Positions 1-7,992 of a stretch of 64,000 nt of DNA are shown here, in pieces. Below the pieces are notes generated by a model. The model was not told the DNA's origin. It searched no databases and was given only the letters and a program-made list of their open reading frames with translations. The translations under genes and the position numbers were made by a program. Within the stretch, counting starts at the first letter, position 1. Each line of letters begins with the position of its first letter. Source of the DNA: Chryseobacterium gleum (GTDB lineage Bacteria > Bacteroidota > Bacteroidia > Flavobacteriales_D > Crocinitomicaceae); NCBI GenBank assembly GCA_945902775.1, contig CAMDMY010000003.1, positions 1 to 64,000 on the forward strand, read 5' to 3'.

Positions 1-932
1 TTCCCAAAATCTTCTGTAGTATGTTCTGACTTATTTCGAGCCATATCCATTTGAATAGCATCCCAAGAAAAGAAAAGTGTAATCCCTATAATCGCAGTAG
101 CTGAAGCGAGTAAACTAAATTTAACTCTAAAATGAATTAACGCCCAAACACCCACAGCGGCAAAAACACTCAACCAAGCTGCACGTGTATAAGAGAAATA
201 CAAACCGCCTAAATTTAAAGCAATGAAAAACAACAATATAGCTTGAATTAAAGGGGAATGTTTTTTTGAGAAATACAATCCAAAAACCATTGGAACAGTA
301 AAAGCAACCATTGCTCCATAAATCGTGTGATCTTTGAAAAATGGCCACATTACCCAATGCCCCTCTTTTTCGCCAAAACCATACGAAGCATGAACAACAA
401 GTGTATAAGCAATCGCAATCATCATCCCAATAACATACAACCATACAAAAGTTCGAATATTTTTAGCTTTCTGAAATACCACTGGACCATATAATAATAG
501 CGGAACCATGAACCACAAACGAGCCAATAAAAATTTAAAGGATATGATTGGTTGTGAACTAGTTATGGAAGTAACAAAAATCCAAAAAACATAGAAAAAA
601 ACCGCCCAAATAATCGGGTTTTTCCAAATTTCAACTGGGAATAATTGCTTTCGAATGTTCATCATTAACAACAAAACCATCATTCCAAAAAGTAACGGTT
701 CTGTTGGAATATACAATCCAAAACTTTGTGTATATTCTTCAATATTGATTGATAAAGGAGTTAGAAAAGCAATCGATAAAAAAGTGAAATCAGTGTAAAA
801 AATGGCCGCATAAACAGCAATTAATCCAATAGAAGCAAGCGAAAAATAAGCTTGATCATTCCAAACGAAATAAAGCGTAAGGAGGGTGTAAACTACTCCT
901 AATAAGAGGATTATGCTATTTTTCTTAAACAA
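1..932 (-). CDS. O-antigen ligase/polymerase-like membrane protein (Wzy_C family), 3' end outside window
   Basis: An open frame runs on the minus strand from about 932 to the window edge without a stop. It has no early ATG: an in-frame TAA is followed by ATT TTG TTT AAG AAA, so the start is probably TTG at 930-932 (or ATT at 933-935). The product is almost entirely hydrophobic, with many membrane segments, and carries FKDHTIYGAMVAF and then FSYTRAAWLSVFAAV, which is the RAAWL pattern of the Wzy_C/O-antigen ligase family. These proteins polymerise or ligate polysaccharide repeat units on the periplasmic face of the inner membrane. It lies about 10 nt downstream of the Wzz-like gene on the same strand, so the two probably form an operon in a capsule or exopolysaccharide locus continuing to the left. 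Polymerase versus ligase cannot be decided. Confidence 0.72.
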   Translation of the reverse strand, partial: MFKKNSIILLLGVVYTLLTLYFVWNDQAYFSLASIGLIAVYAAIFYTDFTFLSIAFLTPLSINIEEYTQSFGLYIPTEPLLFGMMVLLLMMNIRKQLFPVEIWKNPIIWAVFFYVFWIFVTSITSSQPIISFKFLLARLWFMVPLLLYGPVVFQKAKNIRTFVWLYVIGMMIAIAYTLVVHASYGFGEKEGHWVMWPFFKDHTIYGAMVAFTVPMVFGLYFSKKHSPLIQAILLFFIALNLGGLYFSYTRAAWLSVFAAVGVWALIHFRVKFSLLASATAIIGITLFFSWDAIQMDMARNKSEHTTEDFG

Positions 933-944
933 AATTTAGAAGTA

Positions 945-1940
945 CTAAGCTTGTTTTTTCAACTCTTTGAATTTCTCGTTGATCAACAATAAGAAAACCA
1001 TAAAAACAAACGTTCCCATTGCTGCTAAAAGCACGATGATTAAACGTTTTGGCTTGTCTTTTTTATCAGCAACAACTGCTCTTTCCACAATGAATTTATG
1101 GGTAAAATTAGCATAGGCATCCGATTCAGCTTGTTCGTATGAATCTAAGAACTTCTCTAATTTCACGATTTTCTCATCACGCATTTGCTCTAATCCATCA
1201 AAACGTGCACCGTATAATAAATTTACATCTATCTGTTTTTTCAAAAATTCTCTGTCTTGTGAAGATTTAGCCTCAACAAAAGCTGTATATAAATTTGTTC
1301 TTCCTTCTATTGAAATTACTCCTTTTTCAGCTAAAGTATCCAATTGAACTAATATCGTTTTTAAATCTTGATCCAATAAATCTCTTTTACGTTTATTTAC
1401 TTCAAAAGCTGGCATTGTACGTTCATTGATCATCGTGTTTTTAACCGTATCGATTAAGTCTACAATTTTGTTTGCTATTTCAGCAGCTATTTCAGGATTT
1501 TCATCTAAAACATCAATTGATATAGAACCATAACGTGTACGTGTGAAACTGATATGTCCTTCATATTCCTTCATCATTTTGAAGTTTTTATTGACATCCG
1601 TAGAATCAATTCCATAGTGCTCCATCAATCCAAATTGAGTAATCACTTTTTCTCTAATTCGAGATGATTGAAGAATTTGAACCAATTGTTCTGCTTGTTC
1701 TTCCTCTCCAAAATCCATTGAAGATGCTTTAGCATTTCGTTGTTCCGAAAAAGAAACAGAACTAGTAGCCGCGGGAAAAACGATGGCTGTAGAAAGAAAC
1801 AAAGGTTTCATCAACATTGCTACAACTAAAGCTAAAACAGAGGCTATACCAGTTACAACGATAATAGGTTTACGCTTTTTCCAAATGAATAGCAGTAAAT
1901 TCTGTCTTTCTTTTTCAATTTCTATTTGTTCGTGCTCCAT
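945..1940 (-). CDS. Wzz-like polysaccharide chain-length determinant
   Basis: 331 residues with the classic Wzz/polysaccharide co-polymerase layout: a short cytoplasmic N-terminus, a first membrane segment at about residues 25-47, a large periplasmic part with coiled-coil-prone helices (about 75-290), and a second membrane segment at about 298-320 followed by a short basic tail. Proteins of this type sit in the inner membrane and set the chain length of O-antigen or exopolysaccharide made by a Wzy polymerase. There is no fused C-terminal tyrosine-kinase domain. The downstream gene on the same strand is a Wzy_C-type membrane protein, which supports this role. Family assignment rests on topology and context more than on a diagnostic motif. 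Confidence 0.72.
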   Translation of the reverse strand: MEHEQIEIEKERQNLLLFIWKKRKPIIVVTGIASVLALVVAMLMKPLFLSTAIVFPAATSSVSFSEQRNAKASSMDFGEEEQAEQLVQILQSSRIREKVITQFGLMEHYGIDSTDVNKNFKMMKEYEGHISFTRTRYGSISIDVLDENPEIAAEIANKIVDLIDTVKNTMINERTMPAFEVNKRKRDLLDQDLKTILVQLDTLAEKGVISIEGRTNLYTAFVEAKSSQDREFLKKQIDVNLLYGARFDGLEQMRDEKIVKLEKFLDSYEQAESDAYANFTHKFIVERAVVADKKDKPKRLIIVLLAAMGTFVFMVFLLLINEKFKELKKQA

Positions 1941-2269
1941 AGTTTTATTGTAAACTCGCGAATTTAATCAAAATTTAGTTTGAATGAATGAAATAGCCAC
2001 GATTAGAAATGTAAACTCTAATTAAAATTTAAAAGGCGTATTCCATATGACCATTAAAAATAAATTTCTACATATGAACGAACGGTTTAGATTGGGTTTT
2101 ATTGTTAGTTATTGAGATTAAGACTGAGGTTGAGGTTGAAAAAAAGATTGATGCTAATGTCAATATTAAGAATTCTGAACAAAAAATCCCCAAGTAAATA
2201 AATACTCGGGGATATAATCAATTTTTAACTTCCGTCAGGCTTAACCTTAACCTCAGTATAAACTATATT
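1941..2269. other. Intergenic stretch with inverted TTGAGGTTAAG-type element and terminator
   Basis: No open frame with coding character is visible. The right half holds two oppositely oriented tracts of the TTGAGGTTAAG family, at about 2112-2140 (GAGATTAAGACTGAGGTTG) and about 2226-2262 (reverse strand ACTGAGGTTAAGGTTAAG). A rho-independent terminator at 2181-2213 lies between them. The left part (1941-2100) is plain AT-rich sequence in which I see nothing specific. Confidence 0.6.
2181..2213 (-). terminator. Rho-independent terminator of the ALDH7-like gene
   Basis: On the minus strand an 11-bp stem (2203-2213 with 2186-2196, one mismatch, GGGG/CCCC core) is followed directly by a run of six T (complement of 2181-2186). 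It stands about 56 nt past the stop codon of the aldehyde dehydrogenase gene. Confidence 0.8.
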
Positions 2270-3826
2270 CTATAATTCAAACTTAATTCCTTGCGCTAAT
2301 GGCAAACTGTCTGAATAGTTAATTGTATTTGTTTGACGTCTCATGTATACTTTCCAAGCATCAGATCCAGACTCACGTCCACCACCTGTTTCTTTTTCAC
2401 CACCAAAAGCACCACCAATTTCAGCACCAGAAGTTCCGATGTTAACATTAGAGATTCCACAATCTGATCCAACACATGATAAGAACAATTCAGCTTCTTT
2501 CAAGTTGTTTGTCATAATTGCTGATGATAATCCTTGAGGAACACCATTTTGGATTTTGATTGCATTTTCAACACTTCCAGAATATTTCATCACGTAAAGA
2601 ATTGGTGCGAAAGTTTCATGTTGTACTACTTCATAATGATTTTCAGCAGCAACGATTGCAGGTTTAACATAGCATCCAGACTCATATCCTTCACCTGTTA
2701 AAACTCCTCCTTCTACAATGATTTTTCCTCCTTGAGCAACAGCTTGTTCCAAAGATTCAAGGTACATTTTAACAGCATCTGTATCGATAAGCGGTCCAAC
2801 GTGATTTGTTTCATCTAAAGGATTACCGATACGAAGTTGTCCATAAGCTTTCGCCATTGATTCCAACACTTTATCGTATATATCTTCGTGAACGATTAAA
2901 CGACGTGTAGTTGTACAACGTTGACCAGCAGTTCCAACAGCACCAAATACAGCACCCGGAATTACCATTTTCAAATCACAACTTGGCGCCATGATAATTG
3001 CGTTGTTTCCTCCTAATTCTAATAAAGAACTTCCTAAACGAGCACCTACTGCAGCACCAACAGATTTACCCATACGAGTTGAACCTGTTGCAGATACTAA
3101 AGGAACACGTTTGTCTTCAGCCATTAATTTTCCAATTTCAGCACCTCCAATTAACACACATGAAACTCCTTCAGGAACATCATTTGCTTCGAAAACTTCT
3201 TTGGTGATTTGTTGACAAGCGATAGCCGTCAATGGTGTTTTTTCTGATGGTTTCCAGATACAAACATCACCACAAATCCATGCCAATGCTGTATTCCAAT
3301 TCCAAACCGCAACTGGAAAATTGAAAGCAGAAATAATTCCTACTATTCCAATTGGGTGGTATTGCTCATACATTCTGTGTCCAGGACGTTCAGAGTGCAT
3401 TGTTAAACCGTATAATTGACGAGATAACCCCACTGCGAAATCACAGATGTCGATCATTTCTTGAACTTCTCCTAAACCTTCTTGTAAAGATTTCCCCATC
3501 TCATAAGAAACCAATTTCCCTAATGAATCTTTGTGAAAACGTAAACGATCAGCTAATTGACGAACGATATCTCCTCTTTTTGGTGAAGGAACTGTTCTCC
3601 ATACTTTAAAAGCTTCTTGTGCTTTCAAAACTGCTGCTTCATAATCAACTTCAGTTGCAGAATTAACAGATGCGATTAATTTTCCATCTACTGGAGAATA
3701 TGAATCGATTCTTTCTCCTCTTGTTTTTAACCATTTACTTCCTAAAGAAGCCCCATTGTTAATTTCCTCAATTCCAAATTGAGCTAAAATTTCTTGTATA
3801 CCAAGGTCTTGCAATACTTCTGCCAT
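2270..3826 (-). CDS. ALDH7-type aldehyde dehydrogenase (alpha-aminoadipate semialdehyde dehydrogenase-like)
   Basis: 518 residues, full length for the NAD-dependent aldehyde dehydrogenase superfamily. The general-base glutamate lies in LELGGNN (about E270) and the catalytic cysteine in GTAGQRCTTTRR (about C304). The LELGGNNAII and GQRCTTTRRL wording, together with the N-terminal ERIDSYSPVDGKLIA and FNFPVAVWNWN segments, is that of the ALDH7/antiquitin branch, which oxidises alpha-aminoadipate semialdehyde in lysine breakdown and also acts on other aldehydes. It is a cytoplasmic tetramer-type enzyme. The gene stands alone between its own promoter-like element (3862-3869) and a strong terminator. 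The substrate is inferred from family, not from neighbours. Confidence 0.88.
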   Translation of the reverse strand: MAEVLQDLGIQEILAQFGIEEINNGASLGSKWLKTRGERIDSYSPVDGKLIASVNSATEVDYEAAVLKAQEAFKVWRTVPSPKRGDIVRQLADRLRFHKDSLGKLVSYEMGKSLQEGLGEVQEMIDICDFAVGLSRQLYGLTMHSERPGHRMYEQYHPIGIVGIISAFNFPVAVWNWNTALAWICGDVCIWKPSEKTPLTAIACQQITKEVFEANDVPEGVSCVLIGGAEIGKLMAEDKRVPLVSATGSTRMGKSVGAAVGARLGSSLLELGGNNAIIMAPSCDLKMVIPGAVFGAVGTAGQRCTTTRRLIVHEDIYDKVLESMAKAYGQLRIGNPLDETNHVGPLIDTDAVKMYLESLEQAVAQGGKIIVEGGVLTGEGYESGCYVKPAIVAAENHYEVVQHETFAPILYVMKYSGSVENAIKIQNGVPQGLSSAIMTNNLKEAELFLSCVGSDCGISNVNIGTSGAEIGGAFGGEKETGGGRESGSDAWKVYMRRQTNTINYSDSLPLAQGIKFEL

Positions 3827-3861
3827 AGCTTCGTGTTTTTTTACGTTTTTTACTCTTGTTA

Positions 3862-3869
3862 CAAAATTA
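3862..3869 (-). promoter_or_regulatory. Bacteroidota -7 element upstream of the ALDH7-like gene
   Basis: The minus strand reads TAATTTTG, a match to the Bacteroidota -7 consensus TAnnTTTG, 36 nt before the start codon. No convincing -33 TTTG is seen at the usual spacing. Confidence 0.45.
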
Positions 3870-4066
3870 ACTCAAAAAAGTGAATATTGTTAATATTTTA
3901 GTAAGACTATTTAATATTATGAATTTTTAAGAAATCTGGGGTGATTGAAAATCAAATTAATCTTGATTTTTTAAATAAATATTGAAAAGAATTTAATGTT
4001 CTTACTTAAATTGAAGTATAAAATACAAATTTACATAATGGAGCGGAAAATATTTCGCACATACAG

Positions 4067-4270
4067 TTGCCATTAAACACAATTGGGTCGGTTATTCGGG
4101 GATTTAAAATTGGGGTTACAAAATGGTTGCGACAAAACACAAAAATTCATGATGTTTGGCAACGAAATTATTATGACATCATAATACAAACTGAAAAATC
4201 ATACTACACTATTTCTGAATACATTGAAAACAATCCTTTAAAATGGAATAGTGATAAATTTTTCAAATAA
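4067..4270 (+). pseudogene. C-terminal remnant of a REP-associated tyrosine transposase (RAYT, IS200/Y1 superfamily)
   Basis: The 67-residue frame ends in VWQRNYYDIIIQTEKSYYT and then EYIENNPLKW, the hallmark C-terminal end of RAYT/TnpA_REP Y1 transposases, which act on REP hairpins. A short FKIGVTKWLRQN helix precedes it. The HUH histidines and the catalytic tyrosine region of the N-terminal two thirds are absent: upstream (3830-4060) there is only AT-rich non-coding sequence. This is therefore a truncated, presumably inactive relic; its apparent start codon is incidental. REP-like hairpins of the kind such enzymes mobilise occur at 49.5-50.0 kb in the same window. Confidence 0.75.
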
Positions 4271-4323
4271 TTAAAAATTAACACTAAAAAAGACTTTTAC
4301 AAATGCTATTTATTTTTTTCGGT

Positions 4324-4331
4324 TATATTTG
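4324..4331 (+). promoter_or_regulatory. -7 promoter element for the dksA-like/lspA operon
   Basis: TATATTTG is an exact match to TAnnTTTG, 46 nt ahead of the DksA-like start codon, followed by GCG as is frequent at these promoters. The -33 element is not clear. Confidence 0.55.
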
Positions 4332-4377
4332 CGACACATTACAAAATAGAAAAAATAATATTTAAAATATAAATACA

Positions 4378-4755
4378 ATGTCACAAGAAAGCACACGTTA
4401 TTCTGAAGCGGATTTAGCTGAATTCAAAGAAGTTATTTTAGTGAAATTGAAAGAAGCAAAAGAGGATCTAGAGATGTTAAATAATTCATTATCAAATGGT
4501 GATAATGGTACGGATGACACTGGTAGAACTTTCAATATGATGGAAGATGGTTCTCAAACATTGACGAAAGAAGAAACAGCTGCATTAGGAGCTCGTCAAG
4601 AGAAATTTATTCAAAGTTTGGAATTTGCATTGGCTAGAATCGAAAACAAAACATACGGTATTTGTAGAGTGACTGGAAAATTAATTCAAAAAGAACGTTT
4701 GTTATTGGTTCCTCATGCTACTTTGAGCATCGAAGCTAAAAACATGCAAAAATAA
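4378..4755 (+). CDS. TraR/DksA-family transcription regulator
   Basis: 125 residues: an N-terminal helical part (1-85) and a C-terminal segment YGICRVTGKLIQKERL... VPHATLSIEAK that aligns with the DksA/TraR zinc-finger region. DksA-type proteins enter the RNA polymerase secondary channel and modulate initiation, often with ppGpp. Of the four zinc cysteines of classic DksA only one (in YGIC) remains here; the others are V/T/G and P/H/A residues, a form I recall as usual for the Bacteroidota branch. The gene is seven nucleotides upstream of lspA and preceded by a good promoter, so the two are co-transcribed. Confidence 0.82.
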   Translation: MSQESTRYSEADLAEFKEVILVKLKEAKEDLEMLNNSLSNGDNGTDDTGRTFNMMEDGSQTLTKEETAALGARQEKFIQSLEFALARIENKTYGICRVTGKLIQKERLLLVPHATLSIEAKNMQK

Positions 4756-4762
4756 TTTCTTT

Positions 4763-5467
4763 GTGAAAAAAAATATAATAATAGTGGGGATCTTAGTTAT
4801 CCTCATTTTATTTTTAGATCAACTTTTAAAAATTTACATTAAAACGGAATTTTTACCTGGAGAGGTACGTCCTTTATTAGGGAAATGGTTGGTTTTAGAT
4901 TACATTGAAAATCCTGGAATGGCGTTCGGAACTACTTTTGGTTCAGCTATTTGGCATAAGCTTGCGCTCAGTATTTTTAGAATTTTTGCAATTGGTGCAA
5001 TTTGTTATTATTGGCATCAACAAGCGAAAAAAGGAGCTAAAATAGAATTCTTAATTGCTGTTGGATTAATATTAGCCGGTGCAACTGGAAACCTAATTGA
5101 TTCGATGTTTTATGATTTTATCTTTAAATATGATCCTTGTATGGGGTTTAATCATTCACCAGGATCAGGTATTAAAACAGATTGTGGCTTTTTTGGAACG
5201 ATTGAAACAAGACATAAAGGTTTTCTTTTAGGAAATGTAGTTGATATGTTTAAGTTTCAAGCTAGTTGGCCTCAATGGGTTCCTGTAGTTGGTGGAGGTG
5301 AAGTTTTCCCTGCTATTTGGAATGTTGCTGATTTCTCAATTTCGACTGGAATAATTCTTATATTTATTCGACAAAGAGCTTATTTCCCAAAAGATATTAA
5401 GAAAAATACGGAAGAAATTGCTCCTGAAACAATGAATGTGACAGAAGATCGAAAGGATGAAGAATAA
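4763..5467 (+). CDS. lspA: Lipoprotein signal peptidase (signal peptidase II)
   Basis: Integral inner-membrane aspartyl protease that removes signal peptides from lipid-modified prolipoproteins. Motifs visible: FLDQLLKIYIK in the first membrane helix, ENPGMAFG, GNLIDSMFYDF, and the two catalytic aspartates in GNVVDMFKF (about D161) and NVADFSIS (about D190). 234 residues is long for LspA; the extra length is a loop of about 40 residues (about 122-158, containing two cysteines) between GNLID and GNVVD, and a polar C-terminal tail. The start codon is GTG at 4763, seven nt after the stop of the DksA-like gene. Its stop overlaps the next start by 11 nt, showing operon organisation. Many lipoproteins in this window are its likely substrates. 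Confidence 0.95.
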   Translation: MKKNIIIVGILVILILFLDQLLKIYIKTEFLPGEVRPLLGKWLVLDYIENPGMAFGTTFGSAIWHKLALSIFRIFAIGAICYYWHQQAKKGAKIEFLIAVGLILAGATGNLIDSMFYDFIFKYDPCMGFNHSPGSGIKTDCGFFGTIETRHKGFLLGNVVDMFKFQASWPQWVPVVGGGEVFPAIWNVADFSISTGIILIFIRQRAYFPKDIKKNTEEIAPETMNVTEDRKDEE

Positions 5468-7580
5468 ATTAGTAATTGGTTTAATACTCTTTTTTAACTC
5501 TACCAGTTGGGGACAACTAATTAATTCATTTATTACAAGTCAACAAATTCAACCTCCTGCTAATGAACAAGTTGGAAAATACAAAAAACTCGAATTTGGG
5601 TTTAAATTTGCTCCTAAAATACAATCTAAAATAGATCAGTTTATAGTTGAAAACGATACTTCAGGAATCAATCCGTACGATCCAGAACAATTAAATTTTG
5701 AAGCTGACTTCATTTCTCCAACAGGAATTCACACTAAGCGATATGGTTTTTATTATCGCCCATTCAAAGCAAATACAACCTTTGATAGATGGGAAGAAGA
5801 CACAACATCATGGCCTTTTAGAGTACGTTTTTCACCGGACGAAATTGGTAAATGGAAAGTGAAAATTGAAATTTATAGCAAGCGTCAATTATATCCTATT
5901 AACCACGAATTAGAATTTATTTGTACTGAATCCGATCATAAAGGAACATTAAAAGTTTCTAAAACAGATTCTGATGCAGACCGTTATTTGTATTACAGTG
6001 AAACCGGAGAACCTTTCTTTTCTATCTCAAACAATATTTCGAGTGGAGGTTTTTTAACCTATTTACCTTCGCAAAATAGAGATCATCTGAAAGGTGTTCA
6101 ACAATTAATCGATGTTGGAGGAAACTTTACACGATTTGATATGCAACCACAAGCAGGTCTGCCAGATTGGCCAAATATTAAAAATTACAGCGGAAAACTT
6201 GACGAAATGTTTGCCTTTGATAAAATGGTTGAATTATGTGAGAACAATGGTGTATATTTTATAGCGTTTCGTCACCATGTAGAATTAATTGATAGCTATT
6301 TTAATCCTGGAGGGTCTGATTGGAGCGGAGTAAGTTGGTATGACAATCCGTATAGATCTAGTTTACATTTAGCTAGTAAAAAAGAATATTTAACGAACGA
6401 AGAAGCGATAAAATGGCAATTGAATTCATTGCGTTATGTTTTTTCAAGATGGGGTTATAGTCCGAGTTTTAGTTTTTATGGTTATTCCGAAATCAATAAT
6501 TGGTATAGTGGGATTATTCAAGAAGAACAAAAAGAGAATCCCAAATTTGATGATAGTGAAGCAATTACGCTATTTAAAAATTGGTTTGTAAATCAACAAA
6601 ACTATATTAAATCGAATCTAAGTAAAAAAATACTATATTCAAATTCATATAGTAACATTCCGAAAGCTGAAACAAATTCAAATTTTGACGGTCTTTTCAA
6701 ACATTCTGATGTAATTTCAATTCACGATTATGCTACCAACAAAGACGGGAATTACAAAAACAGATACAATAAAATAGATGAATTTTGGAACCTATATAAA
6801 AAACCTGTTATTCTTGAAGAAATGGGTATTTCAGATAACAAGTTACGTATCTATTGTTGCACAGGAATCGAATACCACAATAGTATTTGGGCAAGCTCAA
6901 TGATGGGATCAATAGGAACCGGAATGGATTGGTGGTGGAACAGAGGTGTGCACGATTTTGGTTATCATTTAGGATTAAAACAAGTGCAGACTTTCTTTGA
7001 AGGAGAGGACTTAAGAAAAGGAGTATACAGTCCTCAAAAGTGGAGCGATTCTCCTTCGAATAATAAACGAACATTAGAAAATATAGCGCTCGTTAGTGAA
7101 AATAAAGAAAGAGCACTTGGATGGATTCATAATGCTACTTTTTATTGGCGAAATTTAGAAAAAGAATCACCTTGTATTCAAGAATTAATAAGTAAAAGCA
7201 AATTAACCTACCCTTGCTTTGTAGTTGGCGGATACGACATAAACAATGAAGGTCCAGGAGATTACGACAGAAAAAGCTATGAAGATGATTATACAAATAC
7301 AGGTGGAGCACAAGAAATTAAAAGTTCAACAAATTTTTTAGATAATCCAACTTTTGAGTTGTCAGAGTTAAAAAGTAGTTTTGGTTCAAGAAAAAATTGG
7401 TATAAAGTTGAGTTCTATGCTACCAATGGAAAGAAATTGGAAATAATTGATCAATTCACTCAAGTTGTTTCTTCAACCATTTTCTCAAAAATAAAAATTC
7501 ATACACCCGATTTAGACAAAATAAATCCAGATTACTCTTATAAAGTAAGTTATCTTGGTAAATATGAGAAAAATCGATGA
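5457..7580 (+). CDS. DUF5060-type glycoside-hydrolase-like secreted protein
   Basis: 707 residues with a signal peptide (about 1-19, ending SWG-Q). Residues about 40-155 form a beta-sandwich of the DUF5060 type (LEFGFKFAP, FDRWEEDTTSWPFRVRFSPD). Residues about 165-560 resemble a clan-A (beta/alpha)8 glycosidase barrel: NNISSGGF, GGNFTRFDM, FRHHVEL, then FYGYSEINNW (E345, candidate acid/base) and PVILEEMGISD (E454/E455, candidate nucleophile). The remainder is beta-rich with no T9SS sorting tail. It probably acts on a polysaccharide in the periplasm or outside the cell; the substrate is unknown. Translationally coupled to lspA by an 11-nt overlap, an unusual place for a glycosidase and perhaps only hitch-hiking. 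Confidence 0.68.
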   Translation: MKNKLVIGLILFFNSTSWGQLINSFITSQQIQPPANEQVGKYKKLEFGFKFAPKIQSKIDQFIVENDTSGINPYDPEQLNFEADFISPTGIHTKRYGFYYRPFKANTTFDRWEEDTTSWPFRVRFSPDEIGKWKVKIEIYSKRQLYPINHELEFICTESDHKGTLKVSKTDSDADRYLYYSETGEPFFSISNNISSGGFLTYLPSQNRDHLKGVQQLIDVGGNFTRFDMQPQAGLPDWPNIKNYSGKLDEMFAFDKMVELCENNGVYFIAFRHHVELIDSYFNPGGSDWSGVSWYDNPYRSSLHLASKKEYLTNEEAIKWQLNSLRYVFSRWGYSPSFSFYGYSEINNWYSGIIQEEQKENPKFDDSEAITLFKNWFVNQQNYIKSNLSKKILYSNSYSNIPKAETNSNFDGLFKHSDVISIHDYATNKDGNYKNRYNKIDEFWNLYKKPVILEEMGISDNKLRIYCCTGIEYHNSIWASSMMGSIGTGMDWWWNRGVHDFGYHLGLKQVQTFFEGEDLRKGVYSPQKWSDSPSNNKRTLENIALVSENKERALGWIHNATFYWRNLEKESPCIQELISKSKLTYPCFVVGGYDINNEGPGDYDRKSYEDDYTNTGGAQEIKSSTNFLDNPTFELSELKSSFGSRKNWYKVEFYATNGKKLEIIDQFTQVVSSTIFSKIKIHTPDLDKINPDYSYKVSYLGKYEKNR

Positions 7581-7599
7581 TAAAATAAATTCATTATCG

Positions 7600-7607
7600 T
7601 AAATTTG
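7600..7607 (+). promoter_or_regulatory. -7 element ahead of small lipoprotein gene
   Basis: TAAATTTG matches TAnnTTTG 15 nt before the start codon at 7622, giving a very short 5' leader. It lies just past the stop of the glycosidase-like gene, so the lipoprotein probably has its own transcript. Confidence 0.45.
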
Positions 7608-7621
7608 TAAAAAATACACAA

Positions 7622-7843
7622 ATGAACAAAGCATATTTATACATTGGAATCGCAGTTTTTGGAACATTTTTATCATGTAAACAAGCTGAAGTTGTATCTA
7701 CTCAAAAAACAGCACCTGTTGAGAATAAAAACACCAAAATAAAAACGGAAGCAAGTTCAGTTGAGCATAATGCAAAACCAGAAACATTTGAAACAGAAAA
7801 TGAACGTCCTAGACCAACTAAAACAAACACTCCAAAAAAATAA
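7622..7843 (+). CDS. Small putative lipoprotein, function unknown
   Basis: 73 residues. The N-terminus is a lipoprotein signal peptide with lipobox FLSC and the acylated cysteine at residue 19. The mature part is short, polar and rich in K, T, E and P (ends RPRPTKTNTPKK), likely disordered. It has its own promoter-like sequence at 7600-7607. No family recognised. It could be a small periplasmic or surface lipoprotein; the signal peptide makes a chance frame unlikely. Confidence 0.6.
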   Translation: MNKAYLYIGIAVFGTFLSCKQAEVVSTQKTAPVENKNTKIKTEASSVEHNAKPETFETENERPRPTKTNTPKK

Positions 7844-7992
7844 CAATCTATTAATCAGTATCTTATAGCATCTGATTTGAACTTTATATTTCTATAAACA
7901 GTTATTAACATAGGAACGTTAATGCAAAAATAAAATTGTTCATAAAAGAGCCTCTATTTTAAGTAAGTTTGTTATGTAAGAAGGTAATAAAC

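Noticed and set aside
127-444. Minus-strand frame of 105 codons
   Set aside because: Its Cys/Trp/Phe-heavy composition is typical of an out-of-frame reading; the true gene is the Wzy-like frame on the same strand covering 1-932.
2343-3609. Several plus-strand frames across the ALDH7-like gene
   Set aside because: They lie antisense to a full-length conserved enzyme and show no family features.
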